From Sphingobium arseniciresistens (GTDB lineage Bacteria; Pseudomonadota; Alphaproteobacteria; Sphingomonadales; Sphingomonadaceae): a stretch of DNA of 64,000 nt. Positions 16,677 through 25,705 of the stretch are shown here, piece after piece (the stretch's first letter is position 1; each line of letters begins with the position of its first letter). The position numbers were made by a program, and so were the translations under genes. The DNA is taken from assembly GCA_029167225.1 (NCBI GenBank), contig JARFNK010000013.1, positions 62,001 to 126,000 on the forward strand, given 5' to 3'. The notes beneath the pieces are model-generated. The model saw only the letters and a program-made list of their open reading frames with translations. It had not been told where the DNA came from and did no database searches.

Positions 16677-19600
16677 GTTTCGACACAGTCCTGGTCGCGA
16701 ACCGGGGGGCGATCGCCACCCGGATCATCCGCACCTTGCGCCAGATGGGCTTGCGCTCCGTCGCGGTCTATTCCGAAGCGGATGTCGGATCGCTCCACGT
16801 TTCGCAAGCGGACGTGGCGGTCTGCATCGGCCCCGCGCCGGCATCCGAGAGCTATCTCGATACCGCCGCGATCCTGAAGGCGGCGCGGGAAACCGGCGCC
16901 GGCGCGATCCATCCGGGCTATGGCTTCCTGGCCGAGAATGCCGAGTTTGCCGAGGCGTGCGCCGCCGCTGGCATCGTCTTCATCGGCCCCACGCCGGACA
17001 ATATCCGCACATTCGGCCTCAAGCACAGCGCTCGCGCGCTTGCCGCCGCCCATGGCGTGCCGCTTGCGCCCGGCACAGGCCTGCTGACCGACGAGGAGGA
17101 AGCTGCCAGCGCCGCGCGGGAGATCGGTTTCCCTGTCATCCTGAAGGCCACGGCCGGCGGCGGCGGGATCGGCATGCGCATCTGCGAGGATGAGGCCGCC
17201 GTGCGCCAGGGCTTTGCCGGTGTCGCGCGTCTGGGCGAGGGCAATTTCGGCGATGCCGGCGTGTTCCTCGAACGCTATGTCGGCCGCGCCCGCCATATCG
17301 AGGTGCAGATCTTCGGCGACGGTGCCGGCCGGGTCATGCCGCTCGGTGAGCGCGACTGTTCGCTCCAGCGCCGCAACCAGAAGGTGGTCGAGGAGGCGCC
17401 CGCACCGTTGCTGCCAGCCGCGATCCGTGCGGAGCTGATCGCCGCCGCCGTCCGCCTGGGCGAGGCGGCCCGCTATCGCTCTGCGGGCACGGTGGAATTT
17501 CTCTACGATGCCGAGCGGGAGCAGTTCTTCTTCCTGGAGATGAACACCCGGCTCCAGGTCGAGCATGGCGTCACCGAAGAGGTGATGGGCATCGATCTGG
17601 TTGCATGGATGATCCGGGGCGGGGCGGGGGATTTTGCCTTCCTCGATGCGCCCGCGCCGGAGCCGCGCGGCCATTCCGTGCAGGTGCGCCTCTATGCCGA
17701 GGATCCCGCGCTCGACTATCGCCCGACATCGGGCACGCTGACGGCCGTCAGCTTCCCGCAGAACATCCGCGCCGAGACATGGTGCATGGCCGGCAGCACG
17801 GTCAGCGCGTGGTATGATCCTATGCTCGCCAAGCTGATCGTCCATGCGCCGACGCGCGACGCGGCGATCGCGGCGATGCAGGACGCGCTCGACGACAGCC
17901 GGGTCGATGGCATCGAGACCAATCTGCACTGGCTGCGCGATGTCGTTCGCAACGGTCAGTTCGCCAGCGGGGCGGTTTCCACCCGGTTGCTCGACAGCAT
18001 CGCCTATCACCCGCGCAGCATGCGGGTGGTGAGCGGCGGCACCGCGACCACGGTGCAGGACTGGCCCGGCCGGCAGGGCCTTTGGGCGATCGGCGTGCCG
18101 CCGTCCGGGCCGATGGACAACCGTTCCTTCCGCATCGGCAACCGCCTCCTCGGCAATGCCGAGGGCATGGCGGGGCTGGAGATGACCGTCAGCGGGCCGA
18201 CGCTGTTCTTCAACGCGCCCGCGCGGCTGTGCCTGACCGGCGCTGATTTCGGTGCGCGGCTGGACGATGAGCCGGTCGCACGCGGCACGGTGATCGACGT
18301 AAAGGCGGGCCAGACGCTGGCGCTCGGCCGAGTTACAGGCGGTGGCATCAGGGGCTATATCCTCTTCGCCGGCGGCCTCGACATCGCGCCCTATCTCGAC
18401 AGCCAGAGCACGTTCGAGCTTGGCCAGTTCGGCGGACATGCGGCGCGGCGGCTGCTCGCTGGCGACACGCTGCATCTGGGCACGGCGGACGTGGGATCGC
18501 CGCTTTCGGCTCTACCGGTACCAGACTTCGGTGAAACGTGGAGCCTGCGTGTGCTCTACGGGCCGCATGGTGCGCCCGACTTCTTCACCGATGAGGATAT
18601 CGGCACCATCGTCTCTGCCGACTGGCAGGTGCATTACAACAGCAACCGCACGGGCGTTCGGCTCGTCGGTCCGAAGCCGCAATGGGCACGGACGGATGGC
18701 GGCGAGGCGGGGCTGCACCCCTCCAACATCCACGACAATCCCTATGCGATCGGTGCCGTCGACTTTACCGGCGACATGCCGATCATCCTCGGCCCCGATG
18801 GTCCTTCGCTGGGCGGGTTTGTCTGTCCCTTCGTCGTGATCGCGGCGGATCGCTGGAAAATCGGGCAACTCGCCCCCGGAGATCGGCTGAAATTCGTGCC
18901 GGTCACGCTGGAAGATGCGGCGGCTGCGGATGATGCTCCACTGACGACCGTCACCGCGGCGCATTCCTCGCGCGATATTGCGGCGCTGTCGCCGATCCTG
19001 GCCGATATTCCGGCGCAGGGCGCGCGTCCACGCACGGTCTACCGGCAGCAGGGGGACCGCAACATCCTGGTCGAATATGGCCCGATCGTGCTGGACATCG
19101 AACTGCGCATTCGCGTCCACGCGCTCATGGCTGAACTCGAGCAGCGGGCGTTGCCCGGTGTCATCGACATCGTGCCCGGCATCCGTTCGCTTCAGCTCCA
19201 TTTCGACGGCAGGATATTGGACCAGCGCAGCGCGCTCGCCGCCCTGATCGAGGCGGAGGAGCGGCTGGGCGACCTTGAGGATTTCTCCGTCCCCTCGCGC
19301 ATCGTCCACCTGCCGCTCAGTTGGCGCGATCCGGCCACGATCGAGACCATCGAGAAATATATGGGCGCCGTCCGCGACGATGCGCCCTGGTGCCCGGACA
19401 ATATCGAGTTCATCCGCCGCATCAACGGCATGGCCGATGCCGACGCGGTCGAGAACCTGATCTTCGATGCGAGCTATCTCGTGCTGGGGCTGGGCGACGT
19501 CTATCTCGGTGCGCCGGTGGCGACCCCGGTCGATCCCCGGCATCGGCTGGTCACGACCAAATATAACCCCGCGCGTACATGGACGCCGCCCAATGTCGTG

Positions 19601-20260
19601 GGCATCGGCGGCGCCTATATGTGCATCTATGGCATGGAGGGCCCCGGTGGCTACCAGCTGTTCGGTCGCACCATCCAGGTGTGGAACACACACCGGCAGA
19701 CCGACGCCTTCGTCGATGGCAAGCCCTGGCTGCTGCGCTTCTTCGACCAGATCCGCTTCTTCAAGGTCAGCGCCGACGAACTGACCGACTGGCGGCGCGA
19801 CTTCCCCAGCGGCCGGCGCTCGATCCATGTCGAGCAGTCCGAATTTCGCTTGGCCGACTATCGGGCTTTCCTGAGCGAGAATGCGGAGGCTATCTCTGCC
19901 TTCGAGGCACAGCGCCAGGCAGCCTTCGATGAAGAGCGGGCCGAATGGCAGCGCAATGGCGAGTTCGACCGCGTCACCGACTTGACGGAAGGGGCAGACG
20001 CCGGCGCCGCGGTGGCGGCCATCGACGTGCCGGAAGGCGCCGACCTGATCGAGGCGCCCTTTGGCGGCAGCGTCTGGAAGCTGCTGGTCGCGCCGGGCGA
20101 CACGGTCAAGACGGGGGACATCATCGCGGTGATCGAGGCAATGAAGATGGAATGCCCGCTGGAAAGTCCGGGCAGCGGTACGATTGCCGCGCTCTATATG
20201 CAGGAGAAGCAATCCCTGCAGCCTGGCTCACCGATGCTGGCACTCAGGAGGCACGCATGA
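16673..20260 (+). CDS. Guanidine/urea carboxylase, biotin-dependent, single chain
   Basis: A 1195-residue multidomain ligase. The N-terminal ~450 residues are a biotin carboxylase (ANRGAIATRII, glycine-rich KATAGGGGIGM, FFLEMNTRLQVEHGVTE). The middle (about 455-1100) is the KipA/KipI-like carboxyltransferase, including YNPARTWTPPNVVGIGGAYMCIYGMEGPGGYQL. The C-terminus is a biotinyl domain with the acceptor Lys1158 in VIEAMKMECPLESP. It uses ATP and bicarbonate to carboxylate guanidine or urea. Association with two DUF1989 genes and an allophanate hydrolase favours guanidine, as shown for homologous operons. I could not verify the specificity residue by eye, so urea carboxylase activity remains possible. 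Both ends overlap neighbours by ATGA. Confidence 0.88.
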   Translation: MSFDTVLVANRGAIATRIIRTLRQMGLRSVAVYSEADVGSLHVSQADVAVCIGPAPASESYLDTAAILKAARETGAGAIHPGYGFLAENAEFAEACAAAGIVFIGPTPDNIRTFGLKHSARALAAAHGVPLAPGTGLLTDEEEAASAAREIGFPVILKATAGGGGIGMRICEDEAAVRQGFAGVARLGEGNFGDAGVFLERYVGRARHIEVQIFGDGAGRVMPLGERDCSLQRRNQKVVEEAPAPLLPAAIRAELIAAAVRLGEAARYRSAGTVEFLYDAEREQFFFLEMNTRLQVEHGVTEEVMGIDLVAWMIRGGAGDFAFLDAPAPEPRGHSVQVRLYAEDPALDYRPTSGTLTAVSFPQNIRAETWCMAGSTVSAWYDPMLAKLIVHAPTRDAAIAAMQDALDDSRVDGIETNLHWLRDVVRNGQFASGAVSTRLLDSIAYHPRSMRVVSGGTATTVQDWPGRQGLWAIGVPPSGPMDNRSFRIGNRLLGNAEGMAGLEMTVSGPTLFFNAPARLCLTGADFGARLDDEPVARGTVIDVKAGQTLALGRVTGGGIRGYILFAGGLDIAPYLDSQSTFELGQFGGHAARRLLAGDTLHLGTADVGSPLSALPVPDFGETWSLRVLYGPHGAPDFFTDEDIGTIVSADWQVHYNSNRTGVRLVGPKPQWARTDGGEAGLHPSNIHDNPYAIGAVDFTGDMPIILGPDGPSLGGFVCPFVVIAADRWKIGQLAPGDRLKFVPVTLEDAAAADDAPLTTVTAAHSSRDIAALSPILADIPAQGARPRTVYRQQGDRNILVEYGPIVLDIELRIRVHALMAELEQRALPGVIDIVPGIRSLQLHFDGRILDQRSALAALIEAEERLGDLEDFSVPSRIVHLPLSWRDPATIETIEKYMGAVRDDAPWCPDNIEFIRRINGMADADAVENLIFDASYLVLGLGDVYLGAPVATPVDPRHRLVTTKYNPARTWTPPNVVGIGGAYMCIYGMEGPGGYQLFGRTIQVWNTHRQTDAFVDGKPWLLRFFDQIRFFKVSADELTDWRRDFPSGRRSIHVEQSEFRLADYRAFLSENAEAISAFEAQRQAAFDEERAEWQRNGEFDRVTDLTEGADAGAAVAAIDVPEGADLIEAPFGGSVWKLLVAPGDTVKTGDIIAVIEAMKMECPLESPGSGTIAALYMQEKQSLQPGSPMLALRRHA

Positions 20261-22035
20261 CCGGCCCCGCGGACAAACTCGACCGGCGGGGCGTGGCCGT
20301 TATTGCGGACGCGGTCAACAGCGGGGCGTCGAGCGCGCTGACTGTGGCGGAAGAGACGCTGGCGCGGCTCGCGGCCTATGACGCCATCCAGCCGCAGATT
20401 TGGATCAGCCGGATCGCACCCGACGACCTGCTCTCCGCTGCCCGCGCGGTGGATGCGCGGATCGCGGCGGGCGAGCGCCTGCCGCTTGCCGGCGTGCCCT
20501 ATGCGGTGAAGGACAATATCGACGTCGCCGGCTTCGAGACGACGGCGGCCTGTCCCGCCTTTGCCTATCGGCCGGAAGCATCGGCGGGCGTGATCGATCG
20601 GTTGCAGGCGGCGGGCGCCATCTGCGTCGGCAAGACCAATCTCGATCAGTTCGCGACGGGACTTGTCGGCACGCGCAGCCCCTATGGCATTCCCCGCAAT
20701 GCCTATAACCTCGCCTATGTCAGCGGCGGTTCCAGTTCTGGTTCGTCGGTCTCCGTCGCGGCAGGCCTGGTCGGCTTCGCGCTTGGCACCGACACGGCGG
20801 GTTCGGGCCGCGTGCCCGCCGCCTTCAACCATCTCATCGGCTACAAGCCCAGCAAGGGCAGGTGGAGCACGCGCGGGCTCGTCCCCGCCTGCCGCACGCT
20901 CGACTGCATCACCGTGTTCACCGACAAAGTTGCGGATGCCCGGCTGGTCGATGACGTCGTCGCCGGCTTCGATCCGGCCGATCCCTATTCGAAGCCGCTG
21001 GCTGATCGCGCGGTGATGCCCAAACGCATCGGCGTGCCCCGCCGTGACCAGCGCGTGTGGTTCGGCGACAGCGAGTCCGAATATTTCTACGATCGCGCGC
21101 TGGAGAAGCTCGCGGCGACGGCACAGATCGTCGAAATCGACATGGCCCCGCTGTTGGAGGCCGCCCGCCTGCTCTACAGCGGTCCATGGGTGGCCGAGCG
21201 CGCCGCGGCCATGGCCGACCTCCTCGCCAGCAATCCCGATGCGGTCGACGAGACAGTCCACGAGGTGGTGGAGCCGGGCACGACCATCAGCGCGGTCGAG
21301 CTGTTCAACGGCATCTACCGCCTTGCCGAATTGAAACGGCATGCCGATGAGCTTTGGGACACGATCGACGTGCTCGCCTTTCCGACCACCGGCACGACCT
21401 ATCGCGTCGCCGAGCTTGCCGCGGCGCCGGTGGCGCTCAACAGCAATCTCGGCCTCTACACCAATTTCGTGAACTTGCTGGACATGGCGGCGGTGGCTGT
21501 CCCCGCCGGCGTCAGATCGAACGGGACGGGCTTTGGCATTACGCTGATCGGTCCCGCCGATAGCGACCACGGATTGCTTGCCATGGCAGATGACTATCTC
21601 GCGGCGGCCGAACTGCCTCGCCCGCCATCACTCGACCTGGAGGGAAAAATGCAGAGCGTGAAACTGGCCGTCGTGGGTGCCCATCTCAAGGACATGCCGC
21701 TGCACTGGCAGCTGACCTCGAGGGACGCGACCTTCGTGGGCGCCTTCGAGACCGCGCCGACCTATCGTCTCTATGCCATGGCGGACAGCGTGCCGCCCAA
21801 GCCCGCCCTGGTGCACAGCGCGGATGGCGGCCCTATCGCGGTCGAAGTCTACGAGCTTGACGTCGCCGCCTTCGGCAGCTTCGTGGTGGAGGTGCCAGCG
21901 CCTCTGGCCATCGGCACCGTGACCCTGAGCGATGGCACCAGCGTCAAAGGCTTCGTCGCCGAACCCCGCGCCCTGACCGGCGCCGAGGACATCACCGATC
22001 TGGGTGGCTGGCGCGCCTATATCGCGAGAGGCTGA
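20257..22035 (+). CDS. atzF: Allophanate hydrolase
   Basis: A 592-residue amidase-signature enzyme that hydrolyses allophanate to ammonia and CO2, the last step after carboxylase and deiminase. The catalytic triad is visible: Lys85 (YAVKDNID), cis-Ser159 (GGSSSGSS) and Ser183 (DTAGSGR), with the family's 24-residue spacing between the two serines. The C-terminal ~120 residues form the extra domain typical of allophanate hydrolase, with VGAHLKDMPLHWQL and a late YELDVAAFGSFV. AGGAGG precedes the start, which overlaps the carboxylase stop (ATGA). It is the last gene of the operon and is followed by a long nested hairpin. Confidence 0.9.
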   Translation: MTGPADKLDRRGVAVIADAVNSGASSALTVAEETLARLAAYDAIQPQIWISRIAPDDLLSAARAVDARIAAGERLPLAGVPYAVKDNIDVAGFETTAACPAFAYRPEASAGVIDRLQAAGAICVGKTNLDQFATGLVGTRSPYGIPRNAYNLAYVSGGSSSGSSVSVAAGLVGFALGTDTAGSGRVPAAFNHLIGYKPSKGRWSTRGLVPACRTLDCITVFTDKVADARLVDDVVAGFDPADPYSKPLADRAVMPKRIGVPRRDQRVWFGDSESEYFYDRALEKLAATAQIVEIDMAPLLEAARLLYSGPWVAERAAAMADLLASNPDAVDETVHEVVEPGTTISAVELFNGIYRLAELKRHADELWDTIDVLAFPTTGTTYRVAELAAAPVALNSNLGLYTNFVNLLDMAAVAVPAGVRSNGTGFGITLIGPADSDHGLLAMADDYLAAAELPRPPSLDLEGKMQSVKLAVVGAHLKDMPLHWQLTSRDATFVGAFETAPTYRLYAMADSVPPKPALVHSADGGPIAVEVYELDVAAFGSFVVEVPAPLAIGTVTLSDGTSVKGFVAEPRALTGAEDITDLGGWRAYIARG

Positions 22036-22055
22036 ACGCCGGACCAGGCATATGA

Positions 22056-22111
22056 GGGCCAGCCCTTCGACCCGCGCGCACTGGCCGAATCCGCCAGTGT
22101 AGGGTTGGCCC
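22056..22111. terminator. Nested stem-loop between convergent genes
   Basis: GGGCCAGCCCT pairs with AGGGTTGGCCC (one wobble), and inside it CACTGGC pairs perfectly with GCCAGTG. It lies 20 bases after the allophanate hydrolase stop and 15 bases after the stop of the convergent small gene, so it can serve as a two-way terminator. Confidence 0.6.
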
Positions 22112-22126
22112 TTGCCGTATCAGGCG

Positions 22127-22303
22127 TCAAAGGCGCTCGGTTATGAGTGTGGGGAAGAAGGCGATCCCTGCGAGCAGGGCTAACACCAGCGCCCAGACGC
22201 CATATTTCCACTTGGCGATACCCTGCGGCTTTGCCGGCTTGCGGTTCGCGCTGCTATAGACCTCCCATCCGGCGGGCAGCTTGGATTTGGGCTTTCGCTT
22301 CAT
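22127..22303 (-). CDS. Small single-span membrane protein
   Basis: A 58-residue open frame beginning MKRKPKSKLPAGWEVYSSANRK and containing one clear transmembrane helix (WALVLALLAGIAFFPTLI). The basic, soluble N-terminus suggests an N-in orientation. I do not recognise a family. The PAGWEVYS phrase and charge pattern look like a real protein rather than chance, and the frame fills an otherwise empty gap. No strong ribosome site was identified. It lies upstream of nothing on its strand and may follow the peptidase gene at 22357 in the same transcript (53 bases apart). Confidence 0.55.
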   Translation of the reverse strand: MKRKPKSKLPAGWEVYSSANRKPAKPQGIAKWKYGVWALVLALLAGIAFFPTLITERL

Positions 22304-22356
22304 GGGCTCGTCCTGTGGTGCGGGTCATATCGGAAGGATCGGCGTCCCCCAGCCGG

Positions 22357-23226
22357 CTAACGGCTGCGCCCGAATTTTGGCTTTTCCGTCGCAAGTTTTT
22401 CGGCCTCTTCGTCGGCGCGACGCTCGGCAGCGGCATTCACGAACAGCATCACCAGCTGAAATCCGTTCGCCTTGCTGAGGACTTGCATCATGAGGGTGGG
22501 CGGACGGCTATGGCGGGAGAGTGTCAGCCAGTCGCGCGCTTCCGCCGGAAGCCAGGCGATGCGATCACCGGGGGCGAGGGCGCTGACCGATGACGGGACG
22601 GGATCGCCCGTCTGGATGGCAAGCGGCGGAAAGGATCGGGACAGCCGCGCGTATCGCATGGCACCGTCCTTGATAAACAGAAATGCACACATCGTCTGGG
22701 TAAGATCGGCATAGCGGCTGGCGGCCGCTTCCAGCGTGACGTCATAGGCAGCGGCGATTGCCGGAAGGTGCGTTACCGTTGGCTTGCCGAGGCTCTCGAC
22801 GAACGGAGCGAACAGGGGCTTGGGCATCAAAAGGCCGGCAGCAAAGCGATTGGCCTGCATTTCCTCCTTGCGATGTCGCGTGTCGCGCCGGTTTTCCGCC
22901 AGGTCGCGGTTGCTGCACTGCCTGTCGCCGCGCTGCGAGGTGAGTAGAAAATGCCCGAGCTGATGCGCAACAGCAAAGCGCCGCCGCTGCGGGGGCAGGG
23001 CCGCCGCACAAAGAATGATGCCTGTTGTCTTGGCGATGTCGGCCCTCATCGCGCTCGACGATCCGGGCTCTACAAGATCGCCAAAGTCGGTAATGCCCAC
23101 CCGGCGCGCGATCGCTTCAACGTCAATCGGCGCCCGGAGGTCAGGATAATGTTTCAGGATCGCGGCGAGAAGCGTTTCCGGGGAGCCGCAATCCGCCAGA
23201 TCCTTCAGGAGTGCGTCGTTCTGCAT
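22357..23226 (-). CDS. ImmA/IrrE-family metallopeptidase-like protein with HQxxH motif
   Basis: A 289-residue protein of the ImmA/IrrE (COG2856) type. The zinc-motif region reads AVAHQLGHFLL (His88, Gln89, His92) where active members have HExxH, so the catalytic Glu is replaced by Gln. The downstream EEMQANRFAAGLLMP supplies the usual third ligand region. The N-terminal part (PIDVEAIARRVGI) is also typical. Family members cleave repressors in mobile elements or stress responses; this one may be inactive or act as a sensor. It starts 40 bases after an HTH gene, so the pair probably forms an operon. Confidence 0.75.
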   Translation of the reverse strand: MQNDALLKDLADCGSPETLLAAILKHYPDLRAPIDVEAIARRVGITDFGDLVEPGSSSAMRADIAKTTGIILCAAALPPQRRRFAVAHQLGHFLLTSQRGDRQCSNRDLAENRRDTRHRKEEMQANRFAAGLLMPKPLFAPFVESLGKPTVTHLPAIAAAYDVTLEAAASRYADLTQTMCAFLFIKDGAMRYARLSRSFPPLAIQTGDPVPSSVSALAPGDRIAWLPAEARDWLTLSRHSRPPTLMMQVLSKANGFQLVMLFVNAAAERRADEEAEKLATEKPKFGRSR

Positions 23227-23266
23227 CGCTGCGTCCGTATCGCAATCCGCCCTGATGCGCGATGCG

Positions 23267-23749
23267 TCACTTCATTGTGATATCGGAAATATCTGCACCT
23301 GCATCCTTCAACTCGGGAAAGAGGGCCTCGATCTCCGCCTGCAGATCGTCCGAGCCGGGGAGCAGCCCGAAATCGCCCAATAGCCTCTTCACCAGTCGCG
23401 TCCGGTGCGGCCCTATGCCCGGCACCGTTTCCAATCCCGGAAAGTCGCGATCGGCAAGCCTTTCCGCCAGATCGCCCAGCGTCCGATAACCCGATTTCTT
23501 CAAAAGCTGTCGCAATCCGGACGGAAGAGCCAATTGCGTGACGGGCAGGTCGCTATCCGTCGCGTCCGGATTCGTGGAATGCAAGCGCGTCTGCGCGGCC
23601 TTCGCCCGGCGCAAGACCCGCCGGATGCGACCGATCTGGCTGGGCGTCAGCGCCAGCGTGCGCGCGATCTCCCGATATGACAGGCCCGAAGCGCGCAGGT
23701 CACGCGCTTGCTCAAGGTTCAGGGTGGCCTGTTCAGCTTGGCTCAGCAT
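23267..23749 (-). CDS. HTH-domain protein with helix-hairpin-helix-like C-terminus
   Basis: A 160-residue probable DNA-binding protein. Residues 12-50 form a resolvase/sigma-type helix-turn-helix (ARDLRASGLSYREIARTLALTPSQIGRIRRVLRR). The C-terminal part (LKKSGYRTLGDLAERL...GLETVPGIGPHRTRLVKRLL) resembles the helix-hairpin-helix-like fold of the RNA polymerase alpha C-terminal domain. I do not know a named family. It lies just upstream of the ImmA-like gene and is probably its regulator or target. Confidence 0.6.
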   Translation of the reverse strand: MLSQAEQATLNLEQARDLRASGLSYREIARTLALTPSQIGRIRRVLRRAKAAQTRLHSTNPDATDSDLPVTQLALPSGLRQLLKKSGYRTLGDLAERLADRDFPGLETVPGIGPHRTRLVKRLLGDFGLLPGSDDLQAEIEALFPELKDAGADISDITMK

Positions 23750-23959
23750 CGCTTTGTCATGCAGGCTGCAGACTAGGACGGCAACCGCGATGCGCCAATG
23801 GCAGACAGAGATGCTTGACCTTCATATCCGCCGTCAGGCTAGGGGCCGGTGCATCGGGTGGCAAGCATGGGCAGGGTCGCCTTGCTCTTTCAGAGCCTGG
23901 GCACCGCGCCTATATGTCGCCGGGTAACAGCATCATCATGATCGCGGGAGACAGCGGGT

Positions 23960-24685
23960 TTGACGATTGAAGAGACATCCGTTCGATCAATCGCGGATGC
24001 GTTGACCGACCATGGCTTCATCCATCTGCCGGCGTCCGAGTGGCAGGAAACGCCGCATGGGAGCCAGCGGGATTGGTCAAACTTTGCGCAATCGTGGGAA
24101 AGGCTTGGCCCGGATCTCTATATGGCGGACGGAGGCCGTTACCGTCGCCGCAGGCACGCCGTCTTCGACGTGCGGGGAACTGCCCTCTTCCGCAAGCCCC
24201 ACCAGCCGCACTACCAGAGCCGGGATTACAATCCGCTCAACGGCGATGTGCAGCGCTGGTTCGATCCGATCGAAGCCGGGCTGGCCGAGAGCCCGATCAT
24301 GCGGGAAATCTTCGAGAGGTTTACGCCGATCTTCTCGGCTCTCAACGGACGGGATCCCGATGCCCGCTGGCACTGCGAGGTGCATCAGTTCCGTATTGAA
24401 AGTTCGGGAGCGGAGCCCGGCCAGCCCACGCCCGAGGGGCTCCATCGCGATGGGGTGGACTGGGTCGTTGTGATGCTGATCGACCGCCGGAATGTCGAGG
24501 ACGGCGTGACGATTATCGGGGATCTGACTGGCCGGCCGCTTGGTCATTTCACGCTTCGCGATGCCGGCGATATGGTCGTTCTCGATGACCGAAGGATCAA
24601 GCATGGCGTGACCCCGATCCTCGCATCTGATCCGTTGCTGCCGGCGTATCGCGATGCCCTCGTGATAACCTGGCAGGCACACTAA
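23960..24685 (+). CDS. 2-oxoglutarate/Fe(II)-dependent dioxygenase (2OG-Fe_Oxy_2 type)
   Basis: A 241-residue enzyme with the His-x-Asp...His facial triad: LHRDGVDWVVV supplies the first His and Asp, and RRIKHGVTPI the distal His. YRDALVITW follows. This layout matches the family that contains the bacterial L-isoleucine 4-hydroxylase, so a free amino acid or similar small molecule is a reasonable substrate guess. TTG 23960 appears to be the start, with GGGAG nine bases upstream. The gene stands alone and converges with the nitrobindin-like gene. The 210-base gap before it holds no gene that I see. Confidence 0.75.
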   Translation: MTIEETSVRSIADALTDHGFIHLPASEWQETPHGSQRDWSNFAQSWERLGPDLYMADGGRYRRRRHAVFDVRGTALFRKPHQPHYQSRDYNPLNGDVQRWFDPIEAGLAESPIMREIFERFTPIFSALNGRDPDARWHCEVHQFRIESSGAEPGQPTPEGLHRDGVDWVVVMLIDRRNVEDGVTIIGDLTGRPLGHFTLRDAGDMVVLDDRRIKHGVTPILASDPLLPAYRDALVITWQAH

Positions 24686-24719
24686 GCGCCGTCGCCTCTC
24701 CGGAGCGGATGGGGCGTCC

Positions 24720-25388
24720 CTATGCCTGGGACGGAATGACCTTCGCCCGCCGGCTCAGAATCTGCTGGAGGGGATTGGGTTTCCCATGGGCGACGCGCGT
24801 CAGCCGGTTCTGGTCCCGATGTTCGAAGGGATCGGGCCGGCCGTGGACCAGCAGCATGGTCCGTATGTCGTACCGCCACGCATCGTCGCCTTCGAAGGTC
24901 AGGTCGATCCGATAGCTGTCGGTGCGAAAACCATATTCGAGGAACGCGGTCGAACAGATGCCATATTCGGTCTTGCCCCGGCTCGCGGTCAGCGTCAGAT
25001 GGTCGTCGCCTATCTTGGTATGGCCGGATGCCAGCGCCACCTGCCCGCGCGGTATCGCCAGGGTCTGCAGGATCAGCCCGGTCGCCGGTTCCCATAGCCA
25101 ATAGCCGACCTGCTCGTGGAAGGTGATGTCCTCTTCCTCGGTCGTGATGTGAATATGATAGCGCAGGCCGTAAAGAAGCTGCGGGCCATTGGCTTGCGGA
25201 TCGATCGCGTCGAACGCGATCTTCTCGATGAAGGTCCGGCGCTCCGGCGCATCGGCCTTGGGATTGATGTCGATGCCCTTGCGCGCTTCCCATCGCCCGG
25301 CAAGGCGCGTGAGCGGACCAAGATTGGCCAGCGTATCAGGATCGACATCGCTGGGCTCGGTGAAGATATCGTGCGGGAAGGGGTTCAT
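24720..25388 (-). CDS. Heme-binding beta-barrel (nitrobindin/THAP4-like) protein
   Basis: A 222-residue cytoplasmic protein with the DUF1794-type lipocalin-like pattern: GPLTRLAGRWEARKGIDINPKAD, then paired strands, and YGLRYHIHITTEEEDITFHEQVGYWLWEP. It is longer than minimal nitrobindins and lacks a signal peptide. Relatives bind heme and react with nitric oxide or peroxynitrite, but the axial His here cannot be assigned with certainty. ATG 25388 with AGGAC upstream is favoured over a longer frame. It is the last gene in a run with the UBP zinc-finger and reductase genes, 14 bases after the former. Confidence 0.7.
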   Translation of the reverse strand: MNPFPHDIFTEPSDVDPDTLANLGPLTRLAGRWEARKGIDINPKADAPERRTFIEKIAFDAIDPQANGPQLLYGLRYHIHITTEEEDITFHEQVGYWLWEPATGLILQTLAIPRGQVALASGHTKIGDDHLTLTASRGKTEYGICSTAFLEYGFRTDSYRIDLTFEGDDAWRYDIRTMLLVHGRPDPFEHRDQNRLTRVAHGKPNPLQQILSRRAKVIPSQA

Positions 25389-25402
25389 GCGCGTGTCCTG
25401 GA

Positions 25403-25705
25403 TTAGATAAAGCGCGGGATTGGGCCGCGCTGCGGTGTCTGGTCGGGCAGGTCGACCTCGATCTCGTCGACATAGCACCAGCCCCAGCCTTCGGGCGGGT
25501 CATAGCCCTCCATGATCGGATGGCCGGTGGCGCGGAAATGCTTGGTCGCATGGGCATGGGGCGACTGATCGCAGCAGCCGACATGGCCGCAACTACGGCA
25601 TAGGCGCAGATGCACCCAGGCGCTGCCGATCTTCAGGCACTCCTCGCATCCAAGCGCGCTCGGCGTCACCTCGTTGATCGTCATGCTGTGCCTGCAACTG
25701 CTCAT
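25403..25705 (-). CDS. UBP-type zinc finger protein
   Basis: A 100-residue protein with the zinc-binding pattern of UBP/BUZ fingers: CEECLKIGSAWVHLRLCRSCGHVGCCDQSPHAHATKHFRATGHPIMEGYDPPEGWGWCYVDEI. Eukaryotic relatives bind ubiquitin tails, but bacteria lack this ligand, so the partner is unknown. Its ATG overlaps the reductase stop (ATGA), and this pairing of a stand-alone UBP finger with a cNMP-domain reductase suggests a functional complex. Confidence 0.85.
   Translation of the reverse strand: MSSCRHSMTINEVTPSALGCEECLKIGSAWVHLRLCRSCGHVGCCDQSPHAHATKHFRATGHPIMEGYDPPEGWGWCYVDEIEVDLPDQTPQRGPIPRFI

Noticed and set aside
18512-20212. 566-residue minus-strand frame inside the carboxylase gene
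   Set aside because: Overlap with clear biotin-enzyme motifs; typical high-GC antisense frame.
22357-23749. Prophage or integrative-element remnant around the ImmA-like gene
   Set aside because: No integrase, att-like repeats or other phage genes are nearby.
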